Assembly (NCBI RefSeq): GCF_000331305.1
Contig: NZ_KB217478.1
Coordinates: 1,053,366-1,117,365, forward strand
From: Calothrix sp. PCC 7103
GTDB taxonomy: Bacteria; Cyanobacteriota; Cyanobacteriia; Cyanobacteriales; Nostocaceae
Direction: 5' to 3'
Length of the DNA: 64,000 bases
Shown: piece after piece, positions 12,647 to 21,198 of the stretch
How the letters are laid out: every line of letters starts with the position of its first letter
Numbering within the stretch: position 1 is the stretch's first letter
Made by a program: the position numbers and the translations under genes
The notes under the pieces: model-generated
What the model was told of the DNA's origin: nothing
Seen by the model: only the letters and a program-made list of their open reading frames with translations
Database searches by the model: none

Positions 12647-14644
12647 ATGGTGTTCGATAGACCAAATCAGCCAAATAGGCCAAACAGACCACAACAACCT
12701 GCCAATACAAACCCAAATACTGAAAGACCTAGAAGGGTTATAACAGTAGGTAATTCAAATTCAACTAATTCTACTCCAAATAATTCTAATCCAAATATCA
12801 GGAATACACATCCAGATGTACCCTCACCTTGGCTGGATGCAGAAAACGAACCTACCCCGGATGCATCGGCAAGCTTCGTTGAATACCTACGGTGGATGCG
12901 TGCATCTGACAGCCAATATAAAGATGCAACCAAGTTACAAGTGCTACAAATGGCAGAGGAAAAAGCTAATTATTCAAAACGTTTAGCACAACTAACTAAA
13001 CGTACAGAATTAATTGCTGGCAAAGATAATACATTTCAAGTTAAATCTTCTTGGCGAATTCGTGTTGGTGGACACCGAGGACCAGAAAGTATTTTGCTTC
13101 CTGCTTTCGACGCATTGGGAATGCCATATATACCATCTAGTACTTTACGGGGAGTAGCAAGAAATCAGGCAATCTTAGAAATAATTGCACAAGAGGGTAT
13201 TAGCTGGAAAGAAGCAGAGAAAAAAGTGGCGCCTTACTTTGGTTCACTAGAAGCAAAAGATAAAAGTGACAGCGCTGGTAAAGTAATCTTTTTAGACGCA
13301 TATCCATTACCTAATTCAGGAACATTAGCGATGGATATGGCAAATAATATCTGGAAATGGGAAGGAAATTCTCTTAAGTATAACCCAAATCCAAATCCAT
13401 TCCTTACACTCAAAGAAACTACATTTTTAATCGGTTTACGTCTAGCTAGTGGATGTCAGGACACACAAATACTAGAAAAAGTCAAACAGTGGTTAATTAT
13501 TGGGTTACAATCAGGTATTGGTTCACAAATTAATACAGGTTACGGTGAACTTATACGTGCAGGTAAAATTAACCGTGAAGAGTTTTTCAGAATAGAATTT
13601 ATACTAAAAGGACAGCTTATCCACGGTAGACAAAAATTTCATAATGTTAATCAACCTTATCAAAAAGACTATCAAGGTCATTACAAAACTGACAGGCAAG
13701 GAAATTTAAAAACAGATACTCTTGTTGAGGCGGAAGTACGTTCAGTTGCATTCAAATCGATGTTACGCTATTGGTTTCGTGCTTTCTGCCTAGGTGTACT
13801 TGATGCCACAAGCACTCAAGAATGGGAAGCAAAGCTATTTGGTGCAATTAATCCCAACAAACAACGAGGCTGGGTTAGATTTGCTATTCTTGAAGGAAAA
13901 GTCACTCAAAAAGAACCTCGACCAAATCGTGAAGGTAAAAATGACCGCTGTGGTGAACAGCAAGGCATACTGACTTTATCTTACTCAACAGAGGCGCCAG
14001 AAACTCAGCAGCAAAACATTCAAGAATTATTTGAAATTCTGATTTGGATGATGTTTCATCTTGGAGGAATTGGTCAAGGTGCAAGACGCCCTTATTATTC
14101 TCGTCAAAATCGTTCAGCAGCACCTTGGTGGCGTGGCTCAACTCTAATTCCAGAAAGTGATGACCAATTTTGGGAATTACCTGAAAATGTAAAAGAGTTC
14201 CAGCAATTATTTCAAAAACGTTTGAAAAACTTTTATACTGCACTTTTCAATTTAACCAAGAAAAATATCAACTATCGCGAACTCAAAAAATGTGGTTTAG
14301 TAAGTAGTGAAGAGTGGGCAGAAGCTATTGATATAAATTGTCAAATAATTGTTTGCAGCGGTGCCGAAGATTTTGAGAAACCTTATGCTTTAGCAATTTT
14401 ACACAGTGATGATTTAAAGTTAGAAACAAATAAACATGGTGAAACACAGCTAAATTACAACGGTAATCTTTGCGGCACAGTAGGAAGAGTAGTGAAACCA
14501 TCACCCATATGGATTGCTGATTTAGAAGATTACCAAGTTGTAACAGTCTTTGGCGCCAGTCATGACCCCAGAAAAGAATATATAGAAAAATTAAAAGCTA
14601 GCACTGACAAAGCAAGTTTTTCTCGAATTTTCCCACTAAATTAA
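12647..14644 (+). CDS. Cmr6-Cmr1 fusion RAMP protein
   Basis: Two RAMP modules are joined in one 665-residue chain. Residues 1 to about 70 are low complexity, rich in Pro, Asn, Arg and Ser. Residues about 130-310 look like Cmr6: MPYIPSSTLRGVARNQA, then the glycine-rich GLQSGIGSQINTGYGELI. Residues about 320-660 look like Cmr1: a lysine/arginine segment VRSVAFKSMLRYWFRAFCLG, the LFGAINPNKQRGWVRF motif, and the glycine-rich GGIGQGARRPYYSRQN. In standard III-B operons cmr1 and cmr6 are separate genes. Their absence elsewhere in this otherwise complete operon supports a true fusion, which would cap the complex at the crRNA 3' end as one subunit. Fused Cmr6/Cmr1 proteins are, as far as I recall, a mark of the cyanobacterial III-Bv variant. 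Confidence 0.85.
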   Translation: MVFDRPNQPNRPNRPQQPANTNPNTERPRRVITVGNSNSTNSTPNNSNPNIRNTHPDVPSPWLDAENEPTPDASASFVEYLRWMRASDSQYKDATKLQVLQMAEEKANYSKRLAQLTKRTELIAGKDNTFQVKSSWRIRVGGHRGPESILLPAFDALGMPYIPSSTLRGVARNQAILEIIAQEGISWKEAEKKVAPYFGSLEAKDKSDSAGKVIFLDAYPLPNSGTLAMDMANNIWKWEGNSLKYNPNPNPFLTLKETTFLIGLRLASGCQDTQILEKVKQWLIIGLQSGIGSQINTGYGELIRAGKINREEFFRIEFILKGQLIHGRQKFHNVNQPYQKDYQGHYKTDRQGNLKTDTLVEAEVRSVAFKSMLRYWFRAFCLGVLDATSTQEWEAKLFGAINPNKQRGWVRFAILEGKVTQKEPRPNREGKNDRCGEQQGILTLSYSTEAPETQQQNIQELFEILIWMMFHLGGIGQGARRPYYSRQNRSAAPWWRGSTLIPESDDQFWELPENVKEFQQLFQKRLKNFYTALFNLTKKNINYRELKKCGLVSSEEWAEAIDINCQIIVCSGAEDFEKPYALAILHSDDLKLETNKHGETQLNYNGNLCGTVGRVVKPSPIWIADLEDYQVVTVFGASHDPRKEYIEKLKASTDKASFSRIFPLN

Positions 14645-14689
14645 ACAATTCGGGAATCTAAACAGTACAAGATACTTGACCTAAATCAT

Positions 14690-16240
14690 ATGCAAACTAA
14701 AGTCGATACTTTAATTATTACCGTTGGAACTCGTCAAGTTGGTTGGCGTTGTCAAGACGGCGCTATTCGTTCTTTTGGCGCCGATGGAAACATTAGCTAC
14801 CCTTGTCATGTTGATGAACTTTACAAAGAGCTAAATATTACACGCGGAAGTTATCAAGAAAATTGTAAAACTTATCCTTGGAGCGCGCGAGATATCGGTA
14901 AGCGTTATTATGAGCATTGCGTCGAGTGGTTAGGTAATGATTTTAGCCAAGTTGAGTTGCTACTAGACCAAAAAATTATTGAAACAGGTGTTCAGCAAGG
15001 GTTAAAGCATATTATTCTGTGGGGAACCGACCAACCAGAAACAGTATCTTGGTTTTATCGGCGCTTAGATACACTATGGCTAGCTAAGTTAATGGAAGGG
15101 AAAATTAAGCAACTTTACCCGGACTTACGAGTTGATACGCATTTACCATTAATTGATGCTAGTGACAGTAATGTTATTCGTCAAGAATTGGAATTACTCG
15201 TTTTACCCGAAGTTCGTGATTTTGTTTCTAGTCGCAGCGAAAAAGAATTTACTCTATGGATACAAAATAAAGGATGTACTCCTGCCATTGCTTCAAGTGT
15301 AGAAATTTGTGCAGCAGCTTTAGGGCGCCAGTGTCAAGTTTTTAATGCTAGTCCCAACGAACCAGAAGAATTTTTTCCAACTTTACCGAACGGCACTAGA
15401 AGCGCTTCTCCTTCTAATACCTTTAAATTAATTCCAATGGGAGAATATTTTTGGTCATTGGAACGGTTACGAGTTGTTTCAGCTTGGGAAAGAGGAGACT
15501 TTACAGAAGCACAAATTTGGTTGAAAAGTCATCAAACCCGCTATCTAAGTATATATAAATTAGCAAGTATACTAGCAATTTATACTCACCGAGATACAAC
15601 TAAATTTATTACTCAAGTTAGCGACTGGATAAAATCTAATCATGTTGCTAGTGTTGCAAATGCCGAACAAATTAATGCATGGCAAGAAAGATTACAAAAA
15701 TTTAAAGAACAAGAGTTATATCAAGCATGGAATTTATGTTTACTCATCGAACTTCCATTAATCCAAGAAAACTACACAACAGCTTTTATGCAGTTCGCTC
15801 AAACGCTTGAACGTTTACTATACATTCAATTTACTGAACATAGCTGGATTAATAGAGGTTACATAACAATTCCAGCAGGCAACTCATATTCCATGAATGA
15901 TTATCAACCAGGATTTAAAGATTTAATATCAGGCTGGTGTAACTCTCGTAGAATCAATTCCAACGACAAATGGTATAAATTATTATATAAAATCCGAAAA
16001 AAACGTAATGATTTAGTCCATAAATCTCAACCCGCAACGCTTTGGGATATACGTAAAATCTGGTCTGATGATGGTTTATTTCCAGTTAGATACTCTAACG
16101 ACCCGATGGTTGTAAGAGTAGTTGTAAAAGATTTAATGTTTGATGTCCTCAAAGAAGTTAGTGTAAAAATGGCACCGAATACACTGCTAATCCCTTCACT
16201 TTACCAATGGGGGCTAGACCAACTTAACTTAAACACTTAA
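14690..16240 (+). CDS. CARF-HEPN ribonuclease, Csm6/Csx1-like
   Basis: This is probably the ancillary RNase switched on by cyclic oligoadenylate made by Cas10. The N-terminal half (about 1-240) reads as a CARF-type Rossmann domain: beta-1 VDTLIITVGTRQVGW, then a ligand-loop-like HIILWGTDQPE, then WIQNKGCTPAIASSVEICAAALG, the usual second CARF motif. The C-terminal half is helical. It carries the HEPN RNase signature R-x4-H as RNDLVH at Arg439-His444, so the catalytic residues are intact. It lies 45 bp after the Cmr6-Cmr1 gene on the same strand. The exact family (Csm6, Csx1 or another CARF-HEPN group) and the ring size it senses cannot be told from sequence alone. Confidence 0.85.
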   Translation: MQTKVDTLIITVGTRQVGWRCQDGAIRSFGADGNISYPCHVDELYKELNITRGSYQENCKTYPWSARDIGKRYYEHCVEWLGNDFSQVELLLDQKIIETGVQQGLKHIILWGTDQPETVSWFYRRLDTLWLAKLMEGKIKQLYPDLRVDTHLPLIDASDSNVIRQELELLVLPEVRDFVSSRSEKEFTLWIQNKGCTPAIASSVEICAAALGRQCQVFNASPNEPEEFFPTLPNGTRSASPSNTFKLIPMGEYFWSLERLRVVSAWERGDFTEAQIWLKSHQTRYLSIYKLASILAIYTHRDTTKFITQVSDWIKSNHVASVANAEQINAWQERLQKFKEQELYQAWNLCLLIELPLIQENYTTAFMQFAQTLERLLYIQFTEHSWINRGYITIPAGNSYSMNDYQPGFKDLISGWCNSRRINSNDKWYKLLYKIRKKRNDLVHKSQPATLWDIRKIWSDDGLFPVRYSNDPMVVRVVVKDLMFDVLKEVSVKMAPNTLLIPSLYQWGLDQLNLNT

Positions 16241-16535
16241 CATCTTGTATTTTAACAATTGGAGCATTCCAGATGCTTCGTACCTCAGCATGACAGAAGT
16301 CTGTATTTTACCCGTTTGCAGTATATTTCAAAAATAAAATTAACAATCTTGTGGGGTGGGCATCGCAAGCCCCGCCCATCTTACATAGAACGGGCAAGGA
16401 TTAGAGTTCCACAAGTTCCACAAGAAAGCTCTAAATATATTACCTCTAGACATGTCTAAAGTAAGAGGACGGGTTTAGTTGGAGTTGGGAGAATAAGCAT
16501 ATAAATCAATAATATATGAATTATCAGCTAAATAT
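16241..16535. repeat. Intergenic repeats downstream of the cmr operon
   Basis: This 295-bp gap holds copies of dispersed repeats and no gene. AGATGCTTCGTACCTCAGCA followed by TGACAG (about 16271-16296) belongs to the TGTCATGCTGAGG family also seen at 25.79 and 26.65 kb. GTGGGGTGGGCATCGCAAGC followed by CCCGCCCATC (about 16351-16380) is a G/C-rich imperfect inverted repeat that could act as a terminator-like hairpin. A 66-codon frame across the region is composed of these repeats. Confidence 0.6.
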
Positions 16536-16937
16536 ATGTATATTACTGGGAAAAAACTAGACAATTTGAGTCGAAGCGTTTTGGTTGTCGATGATATCTT
16601 AGACAACTGCATGATGTTGCAAACGCTTTTAGAAACTGAGGGCTACGAGGTTAAAATAGCAGAAGATGGTTACGAAGCGTTGGATATCATTGAGTCTTCG
16701 CCTCCAGGCATAATTTTATTAGATATGATGATGCCCGGAATAAATGGGCTGGAAGTTGCTAAACGCATTCGCCGCAATAACAATTTACCTTTTATTCCTA
16801 TTTTACTACTGACGGCTTGGGATAATGTATCTGATTATGATGATTTTGATAAGAACATAAATGGATATATTAGTAAGCCTATCGATTTTGATAGACTGTT
16901 TTCTGAGGTTGAAACACTTACTAAATCTAAAAATTAA
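16536..16937 (+). CDS. Single-domain response regulator (receiver)
   Basis: The 133-residue protein is a CheY-type receiver with no output domain. The acidic pair is Asp19-Asp20 (VLVVDD), the phospho-acceptor is Asp63 (IILLDMMMPG), the switch Thr is Thr93 (LLLTAWD) and the conserved Lys is Lys114 (GYISKPID). It is expected to be phosphorylated by a histidine kinase and to act by protein-protein contact. It converges on the histidine-kinase-like gene downstream and the two 3' ends overlap by 4 bp, so they are neighbours but not one operon. Given the odd kinase next door, its real partner may be elsewhere. Confidence 0.9.
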   Translation: MYITGKKLDNLSRSVLVVDDILDNCMMLQTLLETEGYEVKIAEDGYEALDIIESSPPGIILLDMMMPGINGLEVAKRIRRNNNLPFIPILLLTAWDNVSDYDDFDKNINGYISKPIDFDRLFSEVETLTKSKN

Positions 16938-18304
16938 TGTTGCTTCTCTGGGGTTGCTGTAAGTTGAACGGTAAAGGTAGTGCCTTCTGTTGGTTTACTT
17001 TTGACTGAGATACTACCACCAGATTTTTCTAAGTAATATTGAACCACACTTAGCCCAAGTCCGGCGCCTCCTGGTTCTTCAATACTTGGTGGACGATGAC
17101 TGTAAAAACGGTTGAATATTTTGGGTAATTCACTTTCAGCGATACCTATACCAGTATCACGAATTTCTAGGTAAACGTATTCCCCAGAGGTACGCGCTTT
17201 CACCCAAACTTGTCCTCCTCCGGGTGTGAAGGTAATACTATTTGCAAGTAGATTAATCATTATTTGTCTGAGTCCACCAACAATGAATGATACGGGTGGT
17301 AACTCTGTTGGTACTGTATATGCCAGCATAATACCTTTTTCGGTAGCTAGCGGTTGATAAGTGCTAACTACACCAGGAATAATATCCGAAAGACGCACTG
17401 TCTCAAAATTGGCAGTTTGTAAGCTTCTTTCTAATTCCACTAATTCTAAAACACCACTAATAAGCACCGTTTGACGGTCACACTGATTATTCAGCATTTG
17501 CTGATACCGTTGTCGCTGTAATGTTTTGAGCGAAGGGGAGTTAAACAACGATAAAGCTGTTTTCATATGAGTTACTGGTGTCCGCAACTCCTGACAAACT
17601 TGAATTAAATAATCGTCTTTTTGCTGTAGCGTAGTATACAAATTTTGATTTCTTTGCTTTAATATCTCAAGTCGCTTTTTACTACGAGTGACGCTTATTT
17701 CTTCCTGGCGCCGCATTTGCTTTACTATTAAGTTACTCAGTAGTGCTGGTTCTGTATTGTTTACAAAGCTATCACCTTCGGGTTTTAATGATAAAGAGGA
17801 TGTTACTTGCTTGATGATGTGATGTTCATAGGAAGTAATGGCTACTAAAAGAGGTTTTGGCTTGTTGGCGCCAGCTTTTTTGACACGACTTCTAGAAGGA
17901 CGTAAAGCGACAACCAAGCTAGAAAATTTGGCAGACTCAACAATCCAAAAATACTCACGCTGCAACTGATTCGAGTTTACATATATAGGTGAATGCGACG
18001 AAGACTGAAAAAGGGTATCTTTAGATGTCGCTTCAATCTCTTTATTACCAGTTAAATGATATGTGTAAATAGTTGCTCCTGGTAATGCGCGCTTTTCATA
18101 GCGTTCAAGCTCCGAGTGCCAAATATTGCCTTTTGGTAACTTTACCCATAACGTCGCTGGTATTTGTTGTTCAATTAACAAATCAATTTGCGCGCGCAAG
18201 GTAGCAAGTAGCGCGGAAGGGGTAACGGCAAAAGTGTTAGGAGCATTTTCGGCGCCTGCTGCCAATTTATATATAGAAAAGTCTTGAGTCAGAGATACGT
18301 TCAT
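16934..18304 (-). CDS. Sensor histidine-kinase-like protein with Gln at the H-box
   Basis: The 456-residue cytoplasmic protein has no membrane segments. Residues about 25-185 form an N-terminal sensor region resembling a DICT domain (EYFWIVESAKFSSLVVAL...LLVAITSYEHHI). A coiled segment (about 195-230) leads to a HisKA-like dimerisation domain and an HATPase domain (about 330-450) with N-box LLANSITFTPGGG, G1 box RDTGIGIAESE and G2 box GAGLGLSVVQYYLEKSGG. The H-box reads VCQELRTPVTH where SHELRTPLT is expected. Gln238 (CAG, 17591-17593 on the opposite strand) replaces the phospho-accepting His. ATP binding looks intact, so this may be a pseudokinase or a kinase that works without autophosphorylation at the normal site. 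Confidence 0.85.
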   Translation of the reverse strand: MNVSLTQDFSIYKLAAGAENAPNTFAVTPSALLATLRAQIDLLIEQQIPATLWVKLPKGNIWHSELERYEKRALPGATIYTYHLTGNKEIEATSKDTLFQSSSHSPIYVNSNQLQREYFWIVESAKFSSLVVALRPSRSRVKKAGANKPKPLLVAITSYEHHIIKQVTSSLSLKPEGDSFVNNTEPALLSNLIVKQMRRQEEISVTRSKKRLEILKQRNQNLYTTLQQKDDYLIQVCQELRTPVTHMKTALSLFNSPSLKTLQRQRYQQMLNNQCDRQTVLISGVLELVELERSLQTANFETVRLSDIIPGVVSTYQPLATEKGIMLAYTVPTELPPVSFIVGGLRQIMINLLANSITFTPGGGQVWVKARTSGEYVYLEIRDTGIGIAESELPKIFNRFYSHRPPSIEEPGGAGLGLSVVQYYLEKSGGSISVKSKPTEGTTFTVQLTATPEKQH

Positions 18305-18406
18305 GGGTAAAGCAAAACCAAGCTATTAAGAAGTCAGTATAAAGCAATAAATAATACTGCCTTACATTGTCACCTGGATGTGTCCACTTGTAACAAAATT
18401 ATTTTT

Positions 18407-18464
18407 GCAACGGATGTAACGGATAAATGAAAAAACCATCCGTTACATCCGTTATATCCGTTGC
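18407..18464. repeat. Inverted ATCCGTTAC repeat after murE
   Basis: GCAACGGATGTAACGGAT at 18407-18424 faces ATCCGTTACATCCG and TTATATCCGTTGC at 18438-18464 across an A-rich loop, ending directly at the murE stop codon. It could serve as a bidirectional terminator between murE and the kinase gene. The same 9-mer unit recurs at 25.70-25.73 kb and 32.15-32.38 kb. Confidence 0.7.
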
Positions 18465-19967
18465 CTATTTACCTTTCGCTCTTTCAGCTAAAGCTTCGCG
18501 TGCGTGTTCTCGGTCGTCAAAGTGAATTTTCTCAGTTCCAAGAATCTGATAATCTTCATGTCCCTTACCTGCAAGTAATATTCCATCACCTGGTTGTGCT
18601 TGTAAAATTGCTGTGCGGATAGCTATCGCACGGTCGCTTACAACAATTGGGTTAATTGATTCGGGAATACCTGCCAAAATATCTTGTAATATTTTTTCGG
18701 GGTCTTCAGTACGTGGATTGTCTGAAGTCACAACAGCTACATCAGCAAGTTCTGCGGCTATTTTACCCATTTTGGGACGTTTGGTTCTGTCTCTATCTCC
18801 ACCGCAGCCAAATACGCAAATCATTTTGCCTGGTATAAATGGACGTGATGCTTTTAATAGGTTTTCTAAGCTGTCGGGAGTATGGGCATAGTCTACTATG
18901 ACGCTGATGTCTTGCACTGTTTCTACTTGTACTCGTTCCATTCTTCCAGGTACACCAGGAAAGTCGGTAATGGCGCCTGCAATTACTTCTAGCTCAATAC
19001 CGAGGTGTAAAACTGCTCCTACTGCTGATAGTAGATTTTCGAGGTTGTATTGACCGACAAGCGGCGAACGGAATGCTACGTCTCCCATTGGGGTGTGCAT
19101 TGTGCCGCTTACACCATTTGGCTCGTAGCTTAAATCACTCATCCATAAATCGGCGCCAGAGTTATTAACGCTGTAACTCCAAGTTTTGTTTTGACCTAAA
19201 GCGTCAAATAAGCGTTTTCCATAAGCATCATCTATATTAATAATGGCTCTGCCACCAAGATATTCTGGAGTAAACAACAAGGCTTTTGCGGAAAAATAAT
19301 CTTCCATGTCCTTGTGGTAGTCTAAATGGTCTTGAGTCAAGTTACTAAATACGGCAACTTCAAACTGACATCCCGAAACTCTTCCTTGAGCTAAAGCGTG
19401 AGAACTTACTTCCATTACTCCATATTCATTTCCCGCATTTACTGCTGCTGCAAGTTGCTTTTGAAGTTCAACAGCAAAGGGTGTGGTGTGTACGGCAGTT
19501 TCGTTAAACCCTTTCCAGCGAGTGTAAAGAGTTCCCATTAAAGCTACTGCTTTGTCTGCACGTTCTAAAAAATATTCTATTAAATGGCTAGTTGTGGTTT
19601 TACCGTTAGTACCTGTTACACCTACAAGCTTCATCGCGTGTCCAGGATAACCATAAAAAGCTGCGGCTAATTTTGCACAAACTTTGGTCATGTCAGAAGC
19701 AACTATCACACAAGCACTTTCTTGCCCTGAAGGAGATACTTTTTCTGCTGCTTGCTCAGATATTACCGCAGCAATTGCTCCGGCGCCGATGGCACTTTCC
19801 CAAAATTCACCACCATCAACGCGGGTACCTGGCATACCTATAAATACATCACCCTGACTTGTAGCATGAGAGTTGGTTGTTAAACCGTGTATCTCCATAT
19901 CCATTGCTGGATGCTCGGTCAATTGCACTATATCTTTTACAGATGCTAATAGTTCACCTAGTTTCAT
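18465..19967 (-). CDS. murE: UDP-MurNAc-tripeptide synthetase MurE (meso-DAP adding)
   Basis: MurE adds meso-diaminopimelate to UDP-MurNAc-L-Ala-D-Glu in cytoplasmic peptidoglycan synthesis. The 500-residue product has the three Mur-ligase domains: an N-terminal UDP-binding domain, the central ATPase with P-loop GTNGKTTT at 119-126, and a C-terminal domain with the DNPR motif (VVTSDNPRTEDP) that selects meso-DAP over lysine. SSHALAQGRV and YNLENLLSAVG are further family motifs. It is monocistronic by position. Three GGCGCC sites lie inside, which fits native core DNA. Confidence is high. Confidence 0.97.
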   Translation of the reverse strand: MKLGELLASVKDIVQLTEHPAMDMEIHGLTTNSHATSQGDVFIGMPGTRVDGGEFWESAIGAGAIAAVISEQAAEKVSPSGQESACVIVASDMTKVCAKLAAAFYGYPGHAMKLVGVTGTNGKTTTSHLIEYFLERADKAVALMGTLYTRWKGFNETAVHTTPFAVELQKQLAAAVNAGNEYGVMEVSSHALAQGRVSGCQFEVAVFSNLTQDHLDYHKDMEDYFSAKALLFTPEYLGGRAIINIDDAYGKRLFDALGQNKTWSYSVNNSGADLWMSDLSYEPNGVSGTMHTPMGDVAFRSPLVGQYNLENLLSAVGAVLHLGIELEVIAGAITDFPGVPGRMERVQVETVQDISVIVDYAHTPDSLENLLKASRPFIPGKMICVFGCGGDRDRTKRPKMGKIAAELADVAVVTSDNPRTEDPEKILQDILAGIPESINPIVVSDRAIAIRTAILQAQPGDGILLAGKGHEDYQILGTEKIHFDDREHAREALAERAKGK

Positions 19968-20053
19968 ATAACAATTCCATTCTAACTCCGCTTATTTTGC
20001 ACCATTTTTCTTTTTATACAAATACCTATAGATACTTTTTTTTATACAAGTAC

Positions 20054-20347
20054 CTATATATACTTTTGCAGCATTTGCGCTAGTTGTTTGACGGTAGCGC
20101 GCGGAGATGGGCGAGATATCATTCGCTCTATAGCATTGCCATTATTTTCTGTATCTTGCGCGACAAAAAGCACAGGAACTTCATATTGATATGCTTGATA
20201 CCAATCATCGCGGGTTGTAATGTCACGAAGTTCGATTTCCAGGTTGATATCCGAATTTAAATCTGGTGTAGCAGCAATTTGTTCGAGTTTTTCTTGTAAC
20301 CCTTCACAAAGATGGCAACCAGGTTTGCTGTATAAGATTAGTTTCAT
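20054..20347 (-). CDS. Glutaredoxin-like thiol protein
   Basis: The 97-residue product (MKLILYSKPGCHLCEGL...) has a thioredoxin/glutaredoxin fold signature with a CHLC redox pair near residues 11-14 and the cis-proline segment EVPVLFV. It belongs to the small glutaredoxin-like (DUF836-type) family and probably acts as a cytoplasmic disulfide reductant; the substrate is unknown. An upstream in-frame extension to 20491 exists, but it runs antisense over the start of the sirohydrochlorin chelatase gene and lacks family features, so I start at ATG 20347. It is divergent from that chelatase gene with only about 50 bp between starts. Confidence 0.85.
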   Translation of the reverse strand: MKLILYSKPGCHLCEGLQEKLEQIAATPDLNSDINLEIELRDITTRDDWYQAYQYEVPVLFVAQDTENNGNAIERMISRPSPRATVKQLAQMLQKYI

Positions 20348-20400
20348 AATGTTGCGATAGTATAAGTTATAATTAACTTTTGTAACGTAACTGAGTGCCA

Positions 20401-21198
20401 ATGTTATCTGCGTACCTGCTCGTTTCTCACGGAAGTCATGACCCACGTCCAGAAATTGCAATGTCGCATCTTGCTTTCTCTGTACAGTCACGTTTCCAGA
20501 AAATCGAAAGTCAACAAGACAAGATTAGTTACAGTAAGTACGCTGGTGGTGTTGCGGCGCCTCCTCAATGTGAGACTAAATATGAGACAGTGGGTACAGC
20601 TTATTTAGAGTTACAAGCTCAACCACTGCATTTACAAATAGTAGAGTTTGCTCAAAATATTCTGTCACGCTCAAACGAAAAATCACTGCACCTCAAAATT
20701 TTACCTTTGTTCCTTCTTGCAGGAGTCCATGTTATGGAGGATATTCCTACAGAAGTTGAAGCCGCACAAAGAATTTTAGGTGATAATGTCGTAATTGATT
20801 TACAACCTTATATAGGTTGTCACGGTGGTTTAGCTGACTTGGTTCGCTTACAAAAGAATAGTATTCGGGCACAAAAGTATATATTATTGGCACATGGCAG
20901 TCGTCGTTCGGGTTTTGAACATCATACCGAAACGCTAGCGGCAAATCTAGGTTTAACTACAGCATATTGGGCAGTACAGCCAAAGTTAGAGCTACGAGTC
21001 AAAGAATTTGCTTCTTCTGGTTATAGAGAAATTGCGGTTATCCCATACTTTTTATTCGCGGGTGGCATAACCGACGCTATCGAAACTACGATAGAAAAGC
21101 TAGAATTACAATTTCCTGGGGTGAGTTTAAAATTAGCGCAGCCACTAGGAGTCAACAAAGAATTTGCTGATTTAATTTGGGATTATTTGCATAAATGA
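20401..21198 (+). CDS. Sirohydrochlorin chelatase, CbiX/SirB type
   Basis: A class II chelatase that inserts Fe2+ (siroheme) or Co2+ (cobalamin) into sirohydrochlorin. Two homologous halves are visible. Each begins with a beta strand and a metal-ligating His: LLVSHGSHDPRP near the N-terminus and ILLAHGSRRSGFEHH near residue 160. The second half also has the VIPYFLFAGG motif. The start is ATG 20401; GTG 20395 in the same frame is possible. A region around residues 35-65 (SQQDKISYSKYAGGVAAPPQ) looks like a loop insertion. The stop overlaps the start of cobA by 4 bp, so siroheme branch genes are coupled here. Confidence 0.9.
   Translation: MLSAYLLVSHGSHDPRPEIAMSHLAFSVQSRFQKIESQQDKISYSKYAGGVAAPPQCETKYETVGTAYLELQAQPLHLQIVEFAQNILSRSNEKSLHLKILPLFLLAGVHVMEDIPTEVEAAQRILGDNVVIDLQPYIGCHGGLADLVRLQKNSIRAQKYILLAHGSRRSGFEHHTETLAANLGLTTAYWAVQPKLELRVKEFASSGYREIAVIPYFLFAGGITDAIETTIEKLELQFPGVSLKLAQPLGVNKEFADLIWDYLHK

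Noticed and set aside
13902-14243. 113-codon minus-strand ORF within the Cmr6-Cmr1 gene
   Set aside because: Antisense shadow of a conserved RAMP region.
16259-16459. 66-codon + strand ORF after the CARF-HEPN gene
   Set aside because: It is composed of dispersed repeat sequence (GCTTCGTACCTCAGCATGAC and the GTGGGGTGGGC hairpin) and shows no protein-like conservation.
20348-20491. N-terminal extension of the glutaredoxin-like protein
   Set aside because: It runs antisense over the start of the chelatase gene, and the family begins at the MKLILYSKPGC start.
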